Shown: piece by piece, positions 18,145 to 28,510 of the stretch
Layout: the number at the start of each line of letters is the position of its first letter
Numbering within the stretch: position 1 is the stretch's first letter
Source: Chara braunii
Taxonomy: Eukaryota; Streptophyta; Charophyceae; Charales; Characeae
Reading direction: 5' to 3'
Length of the DNA: 31,635 bases
Assembly (NCBI GenBank): GCA_003427395.1
Contig: BFEA01000007.1
Coordinates: 2,535,979 to 2,567,613 of the forward strand
Translations under genes and position numbers: made by a program
Notes under the pieces: model-generated
What the model was told of the DNA's origin: nothing
Databases searched by the model: none
What the model saw: only the letters and a program-made list of their open reading frames with translations

Positions 18145-18148
18145 TTAA

Positions 18149-19223
18149 TCTGATTCCTTTGCCATCTCATGCTCCAACAAAATTGGTGATCCGTGAGTTC
18201 AAACAAAAGTACATTTTGCAGTTCGGAACCCCGAAAACTCTTGTGAGTGATCGGGACCCGCGCTTCATCAGTACTACATGGAAACACTTCATGTCCCAAC
18301 TCCCTGGCCTCAAGCTATGCATGACATCTGGTCGACACCCCGAAGTGAACGGTTTGGCTGAAGAAATCAACTAGACTGTGCTCCAACTTCTCCGCGCTTT
18401 AATCATTCCGGATCAGGAAACATGGGATGAAGAGTTGTATTTCGCCAGGGGGTTGTACAACAACTCCATTCATTCTGCCACCGACATGACACCAAACAGG
18501 CTGCATTACGGATGGCAGATTCATAATCCGCTCTCCTACCTATTCCCTGAGCAGCCAGTTGGTTTAACACCCGGCAGGCCTGGCTTCAGGGCCAAGTTCG
18601 ATCGCTTGCTCAAATTAGCCATTGCAGCAATGACCAAGCGACAGCACGCCATGATCCATCATGCAAACAAGAAGCGCCGACCTTCAGATATCGAGGTGGG
18701 AAGTTATGTCTGGGTCAAGATGTCTGAGTTTTCAGAAGAAGAGCGAGTATCACGTAAACTTCCCCCACTCTATTATGGTCCGTGGGAAGTTTTGGATGTG
18801 ATTGGCGACGATAAATTTGGCCCTTCATACGTGGTTGTTGTGCCACCTCATTTGCGCACATATCCAATGTTTCATGCATCAAAACTGTATTTCCACCGTG
18901 ATGCTAAGTCGTTCAATCACCGTGAAGACATGATTCCTCGTGCAATCAAAGGCGGACATGGGATAGACAAAATTAAATAGCATGTAGGGAGCGGACGCAA
19001 CAAATAGTACCAGGTTCATTATATGTACCACCCGTTGGATGGTCTATACTGGATTTCCAAGGAGGAATTGCTGCGCAGAGCACCGCGCGTTGTTAAAGCC
19101 TACGAGCGACGAATCGCCTCTAATGATGCACCTAAAATCTCTGCCAAGCTCACTGCGACAGAGTATTCTCGAAATCTCTTTGCCTTGTTTGCCTACGATG
19201 CGTCTGCCGGGGACTCAGAATGA
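18149..19223 (+). pseudogene. Integrase right part and chromodomain-like tail, copy 3
   Basis: It resumes with NLIPLPSHAPTKLVIREF, then LVSDRDPRF (second catalytic Asp) and NGLAEEIN (catalytic Glu). A TAG stop follows at 18372-18374, likely a CAG to TAG change. The frame from 18378 runs 200 codons through RLHYGWQIHNPLSYLFPEQ, KVGSYVWVKM-like IEVGSYVWVKMSEF, LPPLYYGPWEVL and YPMFHASKLYF to a TAA at 18978. After a shift, GLYWISKEELLRRAPRVVKA to DSE at 19220 completes the tail. The catalytic triad is better preserved than in copy 2, but the stops and insertion inactivate it. Confidence 0.92.
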
Positions 19224-19227
19224 GTTA

Positions 19228-19270
19228 CTCGCTCGAAGGGACCTCGCTCGAAGGGACCTCGCTCGAAGTA
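19228..19270 (+). repeat. Three 15-bp repeats before the LTR
   Basis: CTCGCTCGAAGGGAC occurs at 19228-19242 and 19243-19257, with a third partial copy at 19258-19270 running to the LTR start. Copy 2 has only about one and a half such units (9817-9835) followed by a real purine tract, so the repeat expansion here seems to have replaced the polypurine tract. Confidence 0.85.
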
Positions 19271-19271
19271 G

Positions 19272-19500
19272 TGTGATGACCCAACCAAACATGGACTGAA
19301 ACACACAGCCGATTCCTGAGTTTTGCTCATGGACTGAATACCTTGCTGAGTTTTTCGCTTGCTACTAAGTCTGTGTGTGTGCACGCTTGCTGGACTGCAT
19401 GTCTGTCTGAGTGTTGGTTGGCTTGAGTGTGTGCGTGGCCCATAAGGGCACTTGTTCGTTCGTTGGGCCCTTAAGGCCGGTACTTACCTGTGGCCGTGAC
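19272..19500 (+). mobile_element. 3' LTR of copy 3, incomplete
   Basis: It begins TGTGATGACC like the LTR at 9850. It is T/G-rich downstream, with repeated CTGTCTGAGTG-type strings. No matching CA terminus is seen, so its right edge is uncertain; the coordinate given is approximate. Between about 19500 and 19720 I see no gene. Confidence 0.55.
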
Positions 19501-19703
19501 ATTGAGGGATTGCAGTGGGGGAAAACACTCAAGTAGCACGTAGGACGGTACCGGACCTTGAAGAGGTAGATGTGCGGGTACTGGAGGCCGAGCAGAAGAA
19601 GACAAAAGTGGTATTTTGGGAGGCCCGGTAGTTGTAGGCTAGGTCTAGGTGGGTACCAGTCCAACCAGTCTGAGTCTAGGGCCTGTACGGGCAATATCAG
19701 AGT

Positions 19704-22480
19704 CTACAATGATGTTTCCCTTTGAAAGGGAGGAGGTACTGGTTGCTGGGAAGGCCAAGCGTCCTGGAAGTCACCGAGACCGCACACGAAATCCATAGAG
19801 ATGGACTGCCACCTATGGGTGGGGATAGGCAATGACTGCAGCTTGCCAGGCTTAGCCTGGTTTTGAGGGGTTGACTGCTTGACAAGTGGGGCACGATAGG
19901 ATGTATGCTTTGACGCTGGCGAGGAGTGAGGGCCAATAGACAATGTCGAATGTCTTCTGGACATCCTGCGGTCTTGGCGTTAGCTAGTTCAGCCAAGAGT
20001 TGGGTACGAAGACCACGTGCGTCAGGGATACAGATTTGGTGAGTGCCTTTAGTGTACAAGAGGTTGTCGTGGAGGGAGTAGTCAGGGACGGTGTCAGCTA
20101 GAGAAATAGGGGCATGAAGAGTAGCGGTGGTGGAGTGAAGGTAGGAGTTGAACATGAGTCATGGCAACGTAGACTTTCTCAGGGGGCTTGTGGTCGGGTT
20201 GTCGAGAGAGGGCATCAACGATGGGATTGCTTTTGTCGGGGGTGTGGCAAATGGTGAATGTAAACGAGCTTGGCGAGGTGTGATATCTTTCTTGGCGAGT
20301 ATGCTTGAGACGATGGTGTTGCCGGTGCGGATAGTGAAGTGCTGACCGTCGAGGTATGGGTGCCAGAATTTGAGCGCATGGATGACGGCAACGAGTTCCT
20401 TCTCATTGTTGGGATGGCTCATCTTCGCGAGGATGAGCTTCTTGCTTGCGAATGCGATAGGATACTCGTCAGGTGGAGCCTCGGAGTGTGTAGGGGAATC
20501 CTTGATGGAGGAGGGGTCCGAGATGTCACGGGGGAAGTGTTGGGAAAGGACGGCTCCAATAGCAAAGTTTGAGGCATCGGTCGTAACATAAAAGTGTCGA
20601 GAGGGGTCAACAATCTTGAGGACAAGGGTTGTGGTAACGACTTGTTTGAGGAGGTCGAAGGTGGCTTGACGGTGTTCGTTCCACGCAAAAGGCTCGGTCT
20701 TGCGGGTGAGCTCGTGGAGGGGGTAGGAGATTTCGGAGAGGTCGCGGATGAAGGGGCGGTAGTAGTTGGCAAGACTGAGGAAGGAACAAAGCCCCAACAA
20801 GGTCGTAGGTGGGGGAAACTCGACAAGGGCGGTGATCTTCGAGGGGTCCATGTGAATACCATCAGCGGATACAATGTGGCCAAGGTATTCTACGCTTGAG
20901 GCAGCAAGAGTGCATTTGATGAGCTTGGCCTAGAACCTTTGGTCTCTGGACCTGGCGGATGTGCTGAAGGTGAGTCTCGAAGGTGGGAGTGAAAACTAGG
21001 ATATCATTAAGATAGACGACGGCACAGGCTTCGAGAAGATCACGAAAGATGCGACTCATAGTAGGTTGGAAGGTCGCTGGGCCATTTGTGAGGGCAAAAG
21101 GCATCACAAGGAACTCGCAATGCCCAAAGCAAGAGCGGATGGCAGTCTTACGAGTATCCTCTTCGCGAATGCAGATCTAGTGGAAGCCACTTCGGAGGTC
21201 GATCTTTGTGAAGTACTTGGCTCCATGGAGGCGATCAAGAAGCTCAGAAATGCGAGTCAAGGAGTACTCGTTCTTGATCGTGATCTGGTTGAGGGCGCGG
21301 TAGTTTCTGCACATGTGGAGTTCAAAGGTTCTTGACGAAGAGGCAACTTGTACCGAAGGGGGAGGAACTTGGCTTAATGAATCCTTTTACAAGGAGTTCA
21401 TTGACCTGTCGCTTCATTTCTTCGACCTCGAGAACGTGGAGTTGGTAGGATGGTCAACATGGAGGAGTGTGACCGGGTTCGAGATCAATGGTATGAGAGA
21501 CACCACGATTTAGAGGTAGTTCAGCGGGAAGGACTCAGGTAAGACGTCCTTGAACTACTCGAGGATAGAGGTAAGAGCGGGGTCGGAAGGGGGGGCTTGG
21601 TCGGGTTTGTCCGTCGGAAGCAAGTCCTCGGGACGCTCATGGTCAAGGACAAGACAATAATAGGTAGAGTCTGGGTTGTGACGAGTGATGTGGAGAAACA
21701 AGTGGGGAGTGACGGAAGGTTGGGAGGTAGGGTGGGCAAAGTAGGGAATGTCAAGGGTAAAGCCGGGGGGTATGGTGATGCGAAAGGTGGAATGAAATGC
21801 GTCGGGCATGAAACGGTCAAGCCATGGGGCTCCTAGGACACACATCAAGTGCATGACATTGAATGAGACCTGACTGCGGAGAGAGCCAGGTTCTTTGTGG
21901 TATTGGGAACGGTGCAGTCTACTACGACGGCGGTGTCCTTGTCCCCGAGTCAAATGGTGATTGGGGAGTCATAGCCGGTGGAAGGGAGACCGACTTTGCT
22001 CGCACAAACGTCGGTGATGAAGTTGTCGGTAGTTCCGATGTCAAGGAGGGCCCAAAACTTTAGTGTAGACGCACCTAGGGAGGCGATGATGAATTTGAGT
22101 TGGAATCGGGAGGAGTCGACGGAGACGAAGGAGATCATGGTGTTGAGGCGGCGTTGTTCGAGGCCTAGCTGATCGAGTCGTGCTTGTTTCGCAACAACAT
22201 CAGAGAAGGAGATGGAGGAATGGTTGGGGAGGAGGGTGGAAGACCACAAGGCGGTGATGATCTCATTCGGAGTGGTAGAATTTGGCAACGGTGGGCTAAG
22301 GTGCACCTCGAGATTAAGGCTACAAAGTTCATGATGAGGCGGGGCCATGTCCCGTGGCAGCTGGAGGAGTGGATTTTGGCAGGTTTGTTCACGTGTCCAG
22401 TGAACTGGCCGGCGTTGGGCCCAGTTTGTTTGCTGGTGTCCAAGCTGCTAGCAATGGACGCAACCATTGTTGGCCTACAG
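19704..22480 (-). pseudogene. Minus-strand Gag end-protease-RT-RNase H-integrase, Ty3/gypsy copy 4
   Basis: Reading leftward, a degenerate zinc knuckle lies at 22462-22421 (C-V-H-C, stop, QLGH, then Trp for the last Cys). Protease follows with LLDIGTTDNF (D-I-G for D-S/T-G) and LGAPWLDR near 21850. RT has CRNYRALNQITIKNEY, YFTKIDLRSGFH followed by a stop, CEFLVMPFALTNGPATF, and VVYLNDILVF, where YxDD reads Y-L-N-D. RT-RNase H linker and RNase H include TTDASNFAIGAVL, NNEKELVAVIHAL and HFTIRTGN (expected Asp is Gly). Integrase begins CIPDARGLRTQLLAE and ends after KPGKLQSLPIPTHRW...SMDFVCGL near 19740. Several frameshifts and stops are present, and the integrase core is lost. Confidence 0.92.
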
Positions 22481-24178
22481 GTGCTGCTAGCAATAACACC
22501 ATTGCCCGTTGGATGGCCTTCATCGACCAGTTTGACTTTTTCCCCGACCACATTCCGAGCAAGTCAAACCATTTTGCGGATGCTCTTTCACGGCGTCCGG
22601 ACCATTGTACCGCAGTCTACTCAACTTTTGAGATTAACGCCGACTTGCGGGACAGTTTCATCCGCGGCTACCAAATCGACCCCGAGTTTTGCGACAAGTA
22701 CGCAAATTGCTCCTCTCCTAATCCGGCGCCATCGCACTATCGGATCCAAGAGGGGTACTTGCTTGTCCACTCGCGAGGGAAGGATCTTCTTTGTGTGCCA
22801 CGAGATTTACACTTGCGCACACGGCTTCTTGGCGAGTTCCACGACTCTCCCGCCACCGGACACTGTGGAGTCAATCGTACGATTGGCCGACTCCGCGAGC
22901 GCTTTTGGTGGCCCGGTCTTCTCGACGACGTCACACGCTATGGCGAATCATGCGAGGTTTGCCGACGATGCAAACCCTGCAATCATCGTCCATACGGCGA
23001 GTTGCGACCGTTACCGGTCCCCTTGCGGTGAAGGGAAGCGATTACCATGGACATTACCGGCCCGTTCACCAAGCACAAGACTGGAGTGGATGGGATTCTC
23101 ACGGTGGTCGACCGACTCACCATGTCTTGCCGGTATCATGCCAAGGCACCGGAGTTGGTCGAGGTTCTTTACGTCGGTTGGATTCGAACCAAGGGATACC
23201 CCAAGGAAATCGTCTGCGACTGCGACACTCGGTTTATGTTCAATTTTGATTTGCGCTCATCAAACGATGGAGCTCATCTCTCAAGCCAAGTTCGGCTCGC
23301 CAACCCCAAACCGATGGCCAAACGGAGAGGGCGCATCAGACCGCACAGGTTCTCCTTCGCACTCTCATCCGTCCCAACCAAAAGGATTGGGTTGAGTGGC
23401 TCTCGGATGTCGAGTTGGCATACAACTTATCCATCCACCCGGCTATCGGATGTCGCCCTTCGAGTTCGAGCACGGCTCGCCAGTCACTTCTCTGTTGGAC
23501 ACAATCATTCCACGAACGGCCGAGAGCGACGACAATCTTCTTTTCTTGCGACGGATGCAAGAGCTACTTGTCAGGGCACGAGACCAGATGGCCAAGACGC
23601 AGCAACTCATGAGCCAACAGGCCAATCGCCAACGTCTTCCTTGCCCATTCCGCGCCGGGGATCTTGTTTGGGTTTCGGCCGTGGAATTCAGCCTTGAACA
23701 AGATATCTCCCGCAAGCTCCTTCCGAAATGGATAGGGCCTTGGGCAATTGTGGCACCCGTCGGGGATGCACCCGAAGGACCTTCCTTCACCATTCAGGTG
23801 CCCGCCCACTTGCCCGCCTACCCGGTCTTTCATTGCTCCAAGTTGGCTCTCTACACGCCAGCGGAACATGACGATTTTCCTGGACGACGATTGCAAGACC
23901 CTCCCTCTATGGACGGTTTTTTAGAGGTGGGCAACAACATCTCCCAGCGTCGCTACGGCAACAGGCCAACCGAGTACTTGGTACACTTTGCGTACTGCAG
24001 TCACCGAGCTGACCGTTGGTCAACCCGTGCGGAACTCCAAGCAACAGCTCCGGATGTTCTCGCACGCTACGAACGCAAGATGCAAGGCAAGCCAGTATCT
24101 TCGGCTCCATGTCGCACCCGCATCCACGCTCCACCTTCAGATCGTCAGCTTAGCCCTCGCCCCGGCTTGACTTCATAA
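22481..24178 (+). pseudogene. Plus-strand RNase H end and integrase, Ty3/gypsy copy 5
   Basis: The first recognisable part is the RNase H C-terminus (NNTIARWMAFIDQFDFFPDH, HFADALSRR). The integrase zinc domain is intact: FHDSPATGHCG and CEVCRRC give HX6H and CX2C. The core has MDITGPFTKHKTGVDGILTV with the first Asp, VCDCDTRF with the second, and, in another frame near 23310, QPQTDGQTERAHQ with the Glu. WVEWLSDVELAYNLSIHPA and then MSPFEFEHGSPVTSLLDTII continue in further frames. From 23396 the C-terminal part is open to 24178: DLVWVSAVEFSLEQDISRKL, FHCSKLALY and a chromodomain-like FLEVGNNISQRRYGNRPTEY. At least three frame changes break it. Everything upstream of RNase H is missing. Confidence 0.92.
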
Positions 24179-24190
24179 GGAGGGGGGGGG
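24178..24190 (+). promoter_or_regulatory. Polypurine tract of copy 5
   Basis: AAGGAGGGGGGGGG directly precedes the LTR start TGTTACATG. This is the expected plus-strand primer site. Confidence 0.85.
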
Positions 24191-25508
24191 TGTTACATGC
24201 TGCGCCTGCAGCAGGCTGCACGGGCCATTTCCAGGCCCGTGATGCAAGTGCCTACAGGCCCTGTGTCGTTTCAGCCTGAAAGCCTGAAAACAAGGGCCTA
24301 CAGGCCCTGTGTCGTTTCAGGCTAAATCAGGGCCTTTCCGGCCCTGAGTGTTTTCAGCCTGAAACTGAGGACCATTTCCGGGCCCTCATTGAGTTCGGCC
24401 TGCCCCGAAACTCAGGCACCAAACCAGGGTTTTAGCTCAGGCCATTTTTGGCCTATTTTCAAGACAACCTTCCTTTGAGCTTCAACCCCAGGGTCTGGCA
24501 CGTTTTGGGATTGGCAAGAGCAGCCTCCTGGACGGGCCAGCACTATAAAGGACTGGCCTGCCCTGCAGGCTGCAGATAGTTCCTAGGTACTTCCCGGGTA
24601 CTTCACGTGCAGTTCAGGAGCCAGGAGGTAGTCTTCAGGATTCGGCAGCAGCACTCTGGAGGAGCGCTGCAGGAGTAGTAGTAGCGTTAGCAGTAGTCTT
24701 AAGCGCTGGGCGCTAGTAGCGTTAGCTGTAGTCTTCAGCACTGGGCGCCAGAGCTAGAGTAGTACTACAGAGAGAGAGATTGGGCGGAGGCCAGAGGGAC
24801 TTACCTGCAGCACCATCGCTCCAGCTTCGTCTTCAAGGTACCTGCAGCGCAGCGCCGCCTTCACAGGTTAGTACCTGGCACATGAGAGAGAGAGAGTTCT
24901 TCTTCTTCCTCTTGTCAGTCCACCATCTCCCTCTCACCCTCTCATTATCGGACTTCACTGCATCAGCAGACTATGAGAGAGCGAGCGAGCGAGCGAGCGA
25001 GAGAGAGAGAGAGAGAGAGAGAGCTTGGTGACATTTGGATCCAGACTCGACATTGCACTTCAGACATTTTGACGAGGGATTATTTGGGACTTGTAACGGG
25101 ACTTGGTGTTGACGACTTTCCCATCTCTTCCCTCCTCTTCGTCTGATCCCCTCCTCTTCGTCTGTGCATGTCTGGACCTGGTGCCTCTTCCTGTGTATAG
25201 CGTCAGGCCCCTTCACACCTTGTGGTGAGAATGTTGCATGTTTAGTCTGCATTGAGACATTGATTGGGCTCGTCATCAGTATTCTAGCCTTCTGCTTCGC
25301 TATCTTATACTACGTAAAAGAGGTCAGTCCCGGTCAGGTCAGGACTTGTATCTAAATCTTCCACTGCGTTATAAAACACCATTGTTGTATGTATCAGGAT
25401 GCACACTGCTTGTTGAGATTTCACTAGCACTGTATTGTCCATTCAGTCCTTTTCATCACATCGCGGATCCTCGGTTATTATGTACATCGCCCAACTGGGC
25501 ATGTAACA
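24191..25508 (+). mobile_element. Complete 3' LTR of copy 5 (1318 bp)
   Basis: The LTR starts TGTTACATG and ends CATGTAACA, a perfect 9-bp inverted terminal pair, and follows a polypurine tract. A TATAAA box lies at 24544-24549 in CACTATAAAGGACTGGCC, which would place transcription start about 380 bases into the LTR. It contains a short internal repeat, GCCTACAGGCCCTGTGTCG at about 24250 and 24296, and GA runs at 24769 and 24998-25023. The last 180 bases recur at 27826-28003. No second copy of this LTR bounds the element upstream. Confidence 0.92.
24544..24549 (+). promoter_or_regulatory. TATA box in the LTR
   Basis: TATAAA within CACTATAAAGGACTGGCC. The same context appears inverted in the minus-strand LTR at 26700, which supports it as a conserved LTR promoter element. 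Confidence 0.7.
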
Positions 25509-26046
25509 TGGTCTGACTGGTCACTTTCGTTAGAGAAAAAACAAATCCAAGTTATCACGATTTTCCCTGTTCTCAGCCACTTACACTCTGACGCGGCAGT
25601 ACACAGTTCCCTCCTCAACCTATCTTCCCTACCTATCAACAGACCAGATGGCTAACAGAAAGAGCAGATGTTGACTCTCTAGTCCTATCTGTCAGACGTG
25701 ACCAGGCCATGATTTCGTCCAGACAGCAGCAGCGACCACCAGAATGGAGGGGGGGGGAAAGGATACACAACACACAGGTTTGCAATCAACAAGGTAGGTA
25801 GGGCAGGAGGTGCTTCCCTTCTTTGTAGCCGTTGATGAAGACTCCACGTTCGCTCCAATCTCTCCAATCGCAGGTAAGTCTTCTCCTCAATAGCCCCTTC
25901 TTCTTCGGCAAACTTCCCGCTCTATCCCACTCCAACACCTCTTCACCTCACCTCTTACTTCATCTCTCGCCAGCTATACTCAAGCCAGCTTATCCTTCTC
26001 GCCGGCCTTGATCATGCCAGCGCATCCATTGAGAGCAACAAGTTCT
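25509..26046 (-). other. Minus-strand leader downstream of a primer site
   Basis: On the minus strand this stretch lies between a primer binding site (26058-26047) and the junction with the plus-strand LTR at 25508. It has no recognised protein and is best read as the untranslated leader, and possibly the start, of a minus-strand retroelement. Confidence 0.5.
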
Positions 26047-26058
26047 GCTCCGATACCA
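26047..26058 (-). promoter_or_regulatory. Primer binding site for initiator tRNA-Met, minus strand
   Basis: The minus strand reads TGGTATCGGAGC, identical to the site at 2616-2627 and one base off the plant consensus. It lies three bases beyond a CA terminus at 26062, fixing the end and orientation of the LTR to its right. Confidence 0.8.
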
Positions 26059-26061
26059 AAT

Positions 26062-26930
26062 TGCAAGGAACCCGACTGTTCATCACTTGCTGGAGTGCAT
26101 CAGATCACACGCATATACACAGATTTCACAGATTGCGATGTCTCACACAAAGCCCAATGGAAAATGAATGAGAACCAGGAAGCTCAACACGATTATCAAA
26201 TCCAGATTATAGAGAAAACATCACGAGTCCAAGATGTACAGCGCCGAACAGAGTCACAAGTCTTTTTCAATAAACATGAATTCCCAGGCCAAACAGAATT
26301 ACAAGTCTTCTTCAATCAACATGAATTCCCAAGCCTGGCGCTCATCAGCACCAGCTGCCTAATGTCAACAGCGCTTCAGTAGGTATCACCATGGCTTACT
26401 TCTTCCCCTTTGATCTCTCGCTTCTCTTCCTCTGTCTATAGTCCTGGTCTACTCTCACTCATCATGCATGCACACTCCCTATCACGCGAGGATCTACTCT
26501 GAATACTACTCAATGGTGCCTCCTACTGAGTATCCTTACTAACATACTAACTAGCGCTGGCGCCGCTACTCTCTTCCCTCTCACATAGCGCTGCTCTTCA
26601 GCCTAGAGCAGCTCACACACATCTAGCGCACAAGTGCCACGGCACTTCCACACTCTCAAGCGAAATGATCATCTGTCCAAATGGGAGGCTGGCCAGTCCT
26701 TTATAGTGCTGGAATGGCCTGGCGTGGCCTGCAGTCAGCCTCAAGTGTCTTGGACTCCTGCCCAGTACCCGTTGTTGCGAAGTGTATGTCCCAGTATCTT
26801 TTCCCATGGTCTGCTGCTGCTTTGGGCCATCGGGCCTGTCTTTTAGACTCCTGGTCTGAATCAGGACTGACTCATGGGATTATGACTTGGACTGGGACTG
26901 TGGCCTAGACCCCAGATTAATGCCCCAACA
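26062..26930 (-). mobile_element. Minus-strand 5' LTR (about 869 bp)
   Basis: In its own orientation it starts at 26930 with TGTTGGGGCA and ends at 26062 with CCTTGCA, next to the primer site. A TATA box (minus strand 26705-26700) lies in AGCACTATAAAGGACTGGCC, the same context as the LTR at 24541. A 40-bp unit with TTCAATxAACATGAATTCCCA is repeated in tandem near 26265 and 26309. An open frame at 26008-26382 on the plus strand is incidental. The inverted termini are short, so the exact ends carry some doubt. Confidence 0.7.
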
Positions 26931-27352
26931 GTGAGGGGCCCTGTCGGTCAGAACTTAAATTCACGAGCTGCAACCCAAAAGACAAAGTTCCTGAGGCAAA
27001 TGTCGCATCCATAATGAAATGAAAAGTCGTTTGAACAGTCACAAACAGGTCCTTCACGGACAGGTATTGGACACAGTTTTCAAGACTAAGTTAGGGTCAT
27101 GTCTCCTCGATGGAAAGTCGTGTCTGTTCGGCAATAAGTAAAGGTCCTTTTAGAAAGAAGGCCAGGCGTGTTTTTGCACCTTGCTGCATCAGCAGCATAG
27201 TCTGGATACGTGGTAGGGGCCCAGACCGGGTGGGCCGTTTTAGGCCAGCCTCAGAGGCACGCCCAGCCAGGCCCAGCGCTACGTATTGTTGGGCTGAGGC
27301 TGGGTACCAGAGTTGGAGTAGCTCACTTCTCGAGCGACACGCTGCGGGTTCA
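26931..27352. other. No recognised gene
   Basis: Mixed-composition sequence without motifs I recognise. The right part is GC-rich and leads into the LTR-like copy that follows, of which it may be a diverged 5' portion. Confidence 0.35.
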
Positions 27353-27411
27353 GCGCTGCGCTGTTTAGTGCTGCGCTGTTTAGTGCTGCACTGTTTAGCG
27401 CTGCGCTACTG
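27353..27411. repeat. 15-bp tandem repeat
   Basis: Four units of G(C/T)GCTGC(G/A)CTGTTTA, the last incomplete. The motif resembles GCGCTG strings in the LTR at 24660-24760. Confidence 0.9.
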
Positions 27412-27673
27412 AGTTGGAGCCTGAGCACCGGAAGGCAGAGGGGCGAAGGCCATATCTGCGACGAAGGGGACTTACTGGTGCTATAGCTGGGACTCCCCGT
27501 GCGCGCGTCACCTGCACACGACGACACAGAACGGCGGTCAGTTTGGAGTTAGCACCTGCAGGTGAGGCAGCAAGGGGGGCGGCATCTTCTTCTTCATCAA
27601 TCTCCCTCTCTTCCTCCTCCTTCCTCCCCCTTCCTCCTCTTTCTTCTTCTTCCTCTTCTTCTTCTTGATCAGA

Positions 27674-27755
<82 letters not shown>

Positions 27756-27996
27756 TACAGTGGGCTTAGTCACAGGATCTGATCTGACATTTTTGAGGCA
27801 GACATTGTATGATGGGATGTCGCTTCAGTCCCGGTCAGGTCATGACTTATCTTTGAGTGTTCCACTGCACTACTTTGTGCCATTTTGTATGTATCAGGAT
27901 GTACATTGCCTGTTGATGTTGCACCGACATTGCATTGTCCATTCAGTCCTTTTCATCACACTGCGGATCCTTGGCTCCATATACAGTGCCCAACTG

Positions 27997-28003
<7 letters not shown>
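27400..28003 (+). mobile_element. Partial second copy of the 24191-25508 LTR type
   Basis: From about 27826 to 28003 the sequence closely follows 25322-25501: CAGTCCCGGTCAGGTCA, TGTATGTATCAGGATG, CATTCAGTCCTTTTCATCACA and GCCCAACTGGGCAT. Upstream the order of features also matches: GGGACTTAC, a TCTTCTTCTTC run, then a GA microsatellite. The expected terminus GTAACA is missing; after GGGCAT the sequence becomes a CT microsatellite. This is a diverged solo or truncated LTR. Confidence 0.8.
27677..27753. repeat. (GA)n microsatellite
   Basis: About 38 uninterrupted GA units lie inside the LTR-like copy. The intact LTR has a shorter GA/GCGA run at the matching place (24975-25023). Confidence 0.95.
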
Positions 28004-28040
<37 letters not shown>

Positions 28041-28242
28041 CCTCTCTCCCTCTCCCTCTCTCTCTCCCCCTCCCTCTCTCTCTCTCTCTCCCCCTCCCTC
28101 TCTCCCTCTCCCTCTCTCTCCCCCCCTCTCTCTCTCTCTCTCTCTCCCCCTCCCTCTCTCTCCCTCTCTCCCCCTCTCTCTCCCTCTCCCCCCCTCTCCC
28201 TCTCTCTCCCTCTCTCTCCCTCTCTNCTCTCTCCCTCTCTCC

Positions 28243-28311
<69 letters not shown>
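28002..28311. repeat. (CT)n / CCCTCT repeat with an ambiguous base
   Basis: About 310 bases of pure pyrimidine begin exactly where the LTR homology ends. One undetermined base at 28226 marks an assembly uncertainty, so the true length may differ. Confidence 0.95.
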
Positions 28312-28340
28312 ACCCCCCCGTTTCATTTGGACTTGATAGC

Positions 28341-28358
28341 TGGGCGAGGTACTGGTGG
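28341..28358. repeat. Terminal-repeat-like sequence, possible relic of the TTAA element
   Basis: GGCGAGGTACTGGTGGTTTT resembles the right end of the element at 17450-18144 (CGGAGGTACTGGTGGTTTAA). No matching left end is found nearby, so it may be a relic end or chance similarity. Confidence 0.35.
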
Positions 28359-28372
28359 TTTTATCGTAGTGG

Positions 28373-28510
28373 AAGGCCCAGAAAGCCTGTAGGTAGGAAG
28401 TCGCCACGTCTCCAGTTCTGGTGCCTTTGCATCCCAGTCCCAAGGCCCGGAAAGTCAGTAGGTAGGAGATCGCCATGTGTCCAGTCCCGGTTCCATTGCA
28501 GCTCAGTCCA
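28373..28510. repeat. 69-bp tandem duplication
   Basis: Copies 28373-28441 and 28442-28510 share AAGGCCC(A/G)GAAAG, GTAGGTAGGA, TCGCCA and a CCAGT core, with about 75-80% identity. The next bases (AAGGGAAAAACCAG) may start a third copy. Confidence 0.85.

Noticed and set aside
22184-23395. A 403-codon open frame on the plus strand
   Set aside because: It overlaps the minus-strand gag/protease and the plus-strand integrase in a different frame; its peptide has no family motif.
26008-26382. 124-codon open frame as a gene
   Set aside because: It overlaps a minus-strand primer binding site and LTR and contains a tandem nucleotide repeat; no protein family is recognised.
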